A stretch of 17,674 nucleotides of DNA from the NCBI GenBank assembly GCA_023245515.1, contig JAHFKE010000023.1, forward strand, positions 1 through 17,674. The letters run 5' to 3'. This DNA comes from Candidatus Levyibacteriota bacterium (GTDB lineage: Bacteria; Patescibacteriota; Microgenomatia; Levybacterales; UBA12049). Positions 15,196 to 17,674 of the stretch are shown here, one piece after another. Numbering within the stretch: position 1 is the stretch's first letter; every line of letters begins with the position of its first letter. The notes beneath the pieces are model-generated. The model ran no database searches, was not told the origin of the DNA, and was given only the letters and a program-made list of their open reading frames with translations. The translations under genes and the position numbers were made by a program.

Positions 15196-15264
15196 ACGGT
15201 GGCGAAGTGGTAACGCAGGGGTCTGCAAAACCTTTATGCAGGGGTTCGATTCCCCTTCGTGCCT
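15193..15264 (+). tRNA. tRNA-Cys (GCA)
   Basis: The acceptor GGCACGG pairs with TCGTGCC (last pair G-T); the anticodon loop CTGCAAA carries GCA; the T arm is GGGGTTCGATTCCCC; the discriminator is T (U in the RNA). CCA is not encoded. The layout and the GGTCTGCAAAACC segment match bacterial tRNA-Cys. Confidence 0.95.
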
Positions 15265-15316
15265 CAACAAGATAGCTAATGGCGTATAGCAAATAGCTTA
15301 TAGACTAGGAGAAGGT

Positions 15317-15607
15317 ATGAGAGAGAAGCAGGAAGTAAGAAGCACGAAGCTTGAATTATATAAGAATTTTAATAAACTGACCTTGGCAGGATCAATTGGC
15401 GTAGCCGTATTTGTTCCTGTTCTTGCTGGGCCTGCACTTGTTGCGGCAGGGATTGACGTAGGACAGGTATATGCTATTAATAAAGTAAACCGAAAAAATG
15501 AAAAGGCGCAGCAGTCAGAATCGGGATTGAAGCGCGAAGGCACGATTTTTTCTAGGACGAGAAATTTATTTGTGGCTAAAGGCAGCCCTAAGGTAAAGGC
15601 TGCATAA
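15317..15607 (+). CDS. 96-aa small membrane protein, first of a three-gene operon
   Basis: The product has a charged N-terminus (1-20), a hydrophobic region (about 22-50) broken by Pro/Gly (FVPVLAGPALVAAG) that could form a membrane hairpin, then a basic tail. AGGAG, 6 nt before the ATG at 15317, is a normal Shine-Dalgarno, unlike the leaderless genes nearby. The next gene begins 5 nt after its stop codon. It shares a weak pattern with the next protein (hydrophobic block, Pro, hydrophobic block, AIxK and Lys-rich end), suggesting ancient duplication. Function unknown. Confidence 0.7.
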   Translation: MREKQEVRSTKLELYKNFNKLTLAGSIGVAVFVPVLAGPALVAAGIDVGQVYAINKVNRKNEKAQQSESGLKREGTIFSRTRNLFVAKGSPKVKAA

Positions 15608-15611
15608 AAAT

Positions 15612-15809
15612 ATGGCAAATCCTGAACAAGGCAGAAATTTCGGAGAGAAAACAGGGGATTTTTTCAAAAGATCCGGGATTATTGGTGCAATTCTTGGACT
15701 CATCACTATGCTTGCTGAACCAGTCGGTGCAACAATTTTTGTGGGAAGTGTTATTGTAGGTGGCGGCGGAGTTGCTATTGAAAAATTGTCTGGTCCGAAG
15801 AAAAAATAA
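15612..15809 (+). CDS. 65-aa small membrane protein, second gene of the operon
   Basis: The product (MANPEQGRNFGEKTG...) has two short hydrophobic stretches (about 21-36 and 39-55) separated by EPVG, giving a likely membrane hairpin, and a basic end GPKKK. It resembles the preceding protein in layout. The stop is followed after 6 nt by the next ATG, so the three genes are probably translated from one mRNA. Function unknown; a holin-like or membrane-adaptor role cannot be judged from sequence. Confidence 0.7.
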   Translation: MANPEQGRNFGEKTGDFFKRSGIIGAILGLITMLAEPVGATIFVGSVIVGGGGVAIEKLSGPKKK

Positions 15810-15815
15810 GGCATT

Positions 15816-16001
15816 ATGGAAAAGAATAGTGAGGCATCAGCGAGTAATAAGATAGAGCGAAAGGACGCAGACTATACCGGTTATAGTGAAAAGCAGGTGG
15901 ATCTGAATATCGACAAAGGCTTTAAAACCGCACAGGTGATACATAAAGCAAAAAAGAAGGTTGTGACGATATTTCAAAAAGACGACGTTAAAGATTCTTA
16001 A
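15816..16001 (+). CDS. 61-aa soluble charged protein, third gene of the operon
   Basis: The product (MEKNSEASASNKIERKD...) is hydrophilic and rich in Lys, Asp and Glu, without a membrane segment, and probably partly helical (about 26-55). It follows two membrane miniproteins at 6-nt spacing. Its role may be as a cytoplasmic partner of those proteins, but no family is recognised and this is inference from operon position. Confidence 0.65.
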   Translation: MEKNSEASASNKIERKDADYTGYSEKQVDLNIDKGFKTAQVIHKAKKKVVTIFQKDDVKDS

Positions 16002-16024
16002 GAAGCTGCTTAAAAACCTTCTCC

Positions 16025-16053
16025 TTGGCGATGACCTCATTTTTTGGTAAAAT
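16025..16053 (+). promoter_or_regulatory. Promoter of tRNA-Ile
   Basis: TTGGCG (16025-16030), 17-bp spacer and TAAAAT (16048-16053) with extended -10 TGG. Predicted start about 16060, giving a leader of about 63 nt before the tRNA. A five-codon frame (ATG at 16061, stop 16076-16078) begins at that point and is probably chance. Confidence 0.65.
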
Positions 16054-16123
16054 ACAATTCATGACAGTTAATGATTAGCAGAATAAGTTGATTGTTAAAG
16101 GTAAAAAGTTAATTGTTACATGA

Positions 16124-16197
16124 GGGCGCATAGCTCAGATGGTTAGAGCGTTACACTGATAATGTAAAGGTCCTTGGTTCGAGTCCAAGTGCGCCCA
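16124..16197 (+). tRNA. tRNA-Ile (GAT)
   Basis: The acceptor GGGCGCA pairs fully with TGCGCCC; the anticodon stem TTACA/TGTAA encloses CTGATAA with anticodon GAT; the T arm is CTTGG TTCGAGT CCAAG; the discriminator is A. The genomic 3' end is ACCC, so CCA must be added. It stands alone and not inside the rRNA unit, where tRNA-Ile often lies in other bacteria. Confidence 0.96.
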
Positions 16198-16234
16198 CCC
16201 AAAAGAATTTCCCTCAAATATATCTTAGAGTATT

Positions 16235-16263
16235 TTGACTCCCAACTCTTCTTCTGTTAAAAT
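16235..16263 (+). promoter_or_regulatory. Promoter of the 137-aa gene, leaderless geometry
   Basis: TTGACT (16235-16240), 17-bp spacer, TAAAAT (16258-16263) with an extended -10 TGT, then 6 nt to the ATG at 16270. The clearest example in the window of the leaderless arrangement. Confidence 0.75.
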
Positions 16264-16269
16264 CTTCTG

Positions 16270-16683
16270 ATGAATAAGAAGGAGCGTTCCGTCTATCGTA
16301 GGGGTCTGACTATAGGAGAGGCTATTTATTTTGTGGAAGGGGAGGATAATCTTGGTTCGCCAGATCAGCCCCCTGTGGTTAAGAAGGGCATAGTGGAAGG
16401 TGCGGCATTTTTTAATGGAGAAGAACAGAGCCTCCGTATACCAACCGGTTTTATAGATCCGCAAGGCGGTGGGGTTATCAGCACCTCCAGGCCTGTAAGT
16501 GAAGTATTTACACGCAGAGAGGTTGCCTCAGTCATAGCAAATGATCCCTCTGCGCTTATTGGCGATGTTCGCTCTGTAGATGAAATAGTAGGGGATGTGG
16601 TATCAAATAGGCTTCTAGTTGGGGCGCTGGGGGGTGTAATTTTTCGGAGAACCAGTAATGATTTTCTGAAAGCATCTCTTTAG
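16270..16683 (+). CDS. Hypothetical protein, 137 aa
   Basis: The product (MNKKERSVYRRGLTIGEAIY...) has no signal peptide or strong membrane helix. A basic start is followed by a Gly/Pro-rich, probably beta-rich part (about 35-75) and a helical C-terminal part (about 80-137) with a mildly hydrophobic LLVGALGGVIF stretch. I do not recognise a family. A near-consensus promoter 6 nt before the ATG supports the start and the reality of the gene. It follows tRNA-Ile and precedes a two-helix membrane protein with its own promoter. Confidence 0.75.
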   Translation: MNKKERSVYRRGLTIGEAIYFVEGEDNLGSPDQPPVVKKGIVEGAAFFNGEEQSLRIPTGFIDPQGGGVISTSRPVSEVFTRREVASVIANDPSALIGDVRSVDEIVGDVVSNRLLVGALGGVIFRRTSNDFLKASL

Positions 16684-16712
16684 GTCTGACAAATAGAACA
16701 TATATTTCTTCG

Positions 16713-16740
16713 TTGAAAACTATTTTTCACCTGCTATACT
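16713..16740 (+). promoter_or_regulatory. Promoter of the 90-aa membrane protein
   Basis: TTGAAA (16713-16718), 16-bp spacer, TATACT (16735-16740) with extended -10 TGC, then 9 nt to the ATG at 16750. Confidence 0.6.
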
Positions 16741-16749
16741 TAATTTAGA

Positions 16750-17022
16750 ATGAAAGTTAGCTATTGGTTTAAAGCGCACAAATCAGGATACGGATGGCAT
16801 CCTGCTACTTGGCAGGGCTGGTTAATCGTTCTAGCTTATATGGGTGTTTGTGTTTATTCTTTTCTCGATATAGACAAGACTTCGCATTCTGTCAGTGATA
16901 CACTCTATGGCTTTGCTCCGCGTTTTTTGATCTTTACAGCAGTTCTTATCGTTGTCACATATCTTAAGGGTGAATCAATCACGTGGGGAGAAAAAGGAAA
17001 GAGTCAGCATAAAATCCCCTAA
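16750..17022 (+). CDS. 90-aa two-helix membrane protein
   Basis: The product starts MKVSYWFKAHKSGYGWHPAT and has two hydrophobic segments (about 22-40 and 56-71) with a polar loop between. The Trp-rich opening YWFKA...GYGWxPATWQGW resembles uncharacterised small membrane proteins that I recall from several CPR genomes. Function is unknown. A promoter lies 9 nt before the ATG, so the mRNA would have at most a few leader bases. Confidence 0.75.
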   Translation: MKVSYWFKAHKSGYGWHPATWQGWLIVLAYMGVCVYSFLDIDKTSHSVSDTLYGFAPRFLIFTAVLIVVTYLKGESITWGEKGKSQHKIP

Positions 17023-17030
17023 GCCTCTTG

Positions 17031-17039
17031 TGATATAAT
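17031..17039 (+). promoter_or_regulatory. Extended -10 promoter of the last gene
   Basis: TGA directly followed by TATAAT (17034-17039), 8 nt before the ATG at 17048. No -35 is evident; the extended TGN may replace it. Confidence 0.6.
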
Positions 17040-17047
17040 AATCTTCT

Positions 17048-17674
17048 ATGCAGGCACAAAATATCCCAGATCAAGAGAACGTTGAGCTTCAGAAAACGAG
17101 AGAATATATACGCGAAAACGTCACCCCTGCAAAAAAGGGTAGGAAGTGTGTTGATGGTAGATATCTTCCTGATCAAGCGACTGGTATGATTGCCCGTCCG
17201 GGAGGTGACTGTGGATACGTCATGGCGCTTCTGGCTGTGAGTAAGAAGAAAAAACTGGGACTTGGTGCTGAGCAGTGTTTTGATGCTGTCTATGGGGCAA
17301 TTGTGGCGTCAGGAGAGAGGTTTGGTATGCATACTGATAATCACTCTGATCCTGATAAGCATACGCGTAATGGTTTAATAGGTTGCGGACATCTTGCCAA
17401 GGCGGCTGCAGAGTTTTTGTGTGAGGAATATGGAGTTGATGCAGGTCAGATAAAAAGACTTATAGAGCATGCCAGAGCCATGGTGGACATAGTTCCTCAT
17501 CTTGATATGGTAAATCTGATAGGAAAGCATAGGGAGGAGGGGGTTCTTGTCGTAAAGAGTCCGCTCTATACTGCTCACTCGAGCGATCCTGATCTTGGAC
17601 AGATGTATTTTATCTATGATGAGCAGCGTGACGTGACTTTCATGAAAGACCTTGTGGGTAGGATGAAGATAAAA
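17048..17674 (+). CDS. Partial Cys/His-rich protein, possible metal enzyme (first 209 residues)
   Basis: The frame starts MQAQNIPDQENVELQ and runs open to the window end, so the C-terminus is missing. Conserved-looking clusters are CVDGRY (34-39), IARPGGDCGY (48-57), CFDAVYGAI (77-85), HTDNHSDPDKH (95-105) and GCGH (112-115). The many Cys and His in short spacing suggest a metal site, probably zinc. I have an impression of related proteins in CPR genomes and a loose resemblance to carbonic-anhydrase-like motifs, but cannot assign a family. No signal peptide is present, so it is probably cytoplasmic. The start is set by the extended -10 box 8 nt upstream. Confidence 0.75.
   Translation, partial: MQAQNIPDQENVELQKTREYIRENVTPAKKGRKCVDGRYLPDQATGMIARPGGDCGYVMALLAVSKKKKLGLGAEQCFDAVYGAIVASGERFGMHTDNHSDPDKHTRNGLIGCGHLAKAAAEFLCEEYGVDAGQIKRLIEHARAMVDIVPHLDMVNLIGKHREEGVLVVKSPLYTAHSSDPDLGQMYFIYDEQRDVTFMKDLVGRMKIK

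Noticed and set aside
16061..16078. Five-codon frame (MTVND) at the predicted start of the tRNA-Ile transcript
   Set aside because: Its distance from the -10 box mimics a leaderless gene, but five codons before a tRNA is most simply chance.

Overview
The window looks like chromosomal DNA of a Candidate Phyla Radiation (Patescibacteria) bacterium, most likely of the Microgenomates (OP11) group. The evidence is a 16S rRNA gene with OP11-type deviations at sites that are otherwise nearly universal, very short intergenic spaces, many small membrane proteins, surface proteins with a CPR-type cysteine tail, and promoters placed so close to start codons that most mRNAs should be leaderless. TGA is used as a stop and TGG for Trp, so the standard code (table 11) applies. 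The taxonomic call rests on my reading of the 16S, not on a search.

Layout. 1-1397: a partial charged protein (minus) diverges from dprA. 1434-2369: an unrecognised 311-aa protein. 2401-2844: a promoter, a complete SAM-I (S-box) riboswitch with a terminator/antiterminator switch, and a 62-aa orphan ORF with an exceptionally strong Shine-Dalgarno. 2989-4965: a membrane-anchored beta-helix/carbohydrate-binding protein with foreign-looking codon use. 5238-7268: topA, followed by a displaced duplicate of its last 15 codons. 7446-9844: a possible tandem ribbon-helix-helix protein, a small anchored Cys-tail protein (minus), a 173-bp hairpin-rich repeat element, a SpoU/TrmH-type RNA methyltransferase and an anchored sugar-binding-like protein (minus). 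9917-10969: prs (minus). 11039-13231: a 16S rRNA unit on its own, with promoter, an early terminator-like hairpin, boxA-like signal, RNase III processing stem and final terminator, and no 23S, 5S or spacer tRNA. 13242-14852: a membrane histidine-kinase-like protein lacking catalytic residues (minus). 14929-17674: a 40-aa membrane peptide, tRNA-Cys, a three-gene miniprotein operon, tRNA-Ile, and three further small or unknown genes, the last cut by the window end.

How the parts relate. Information processing genes (dprA, topA, 16S, two tRNAs, RNA methyltransferase) are interleaved with surface-display genes and lineage-specific small proteins. Most genes seem to have a private promoter whose -10 box lies 5-9 nt before the ATG. 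Shine-Dalgarno sites appear where leaders exist (62-aa ORF, miniprotein operon). The strongest candidate for something undescribed is the SAM-I riboswitch in front of a tiny protein with no known link to sulfur or methionine metabolism; second-tier signals are the terminator in the rRNA leader, the pseudo-histidine kinase and the hairpin-cluster element.
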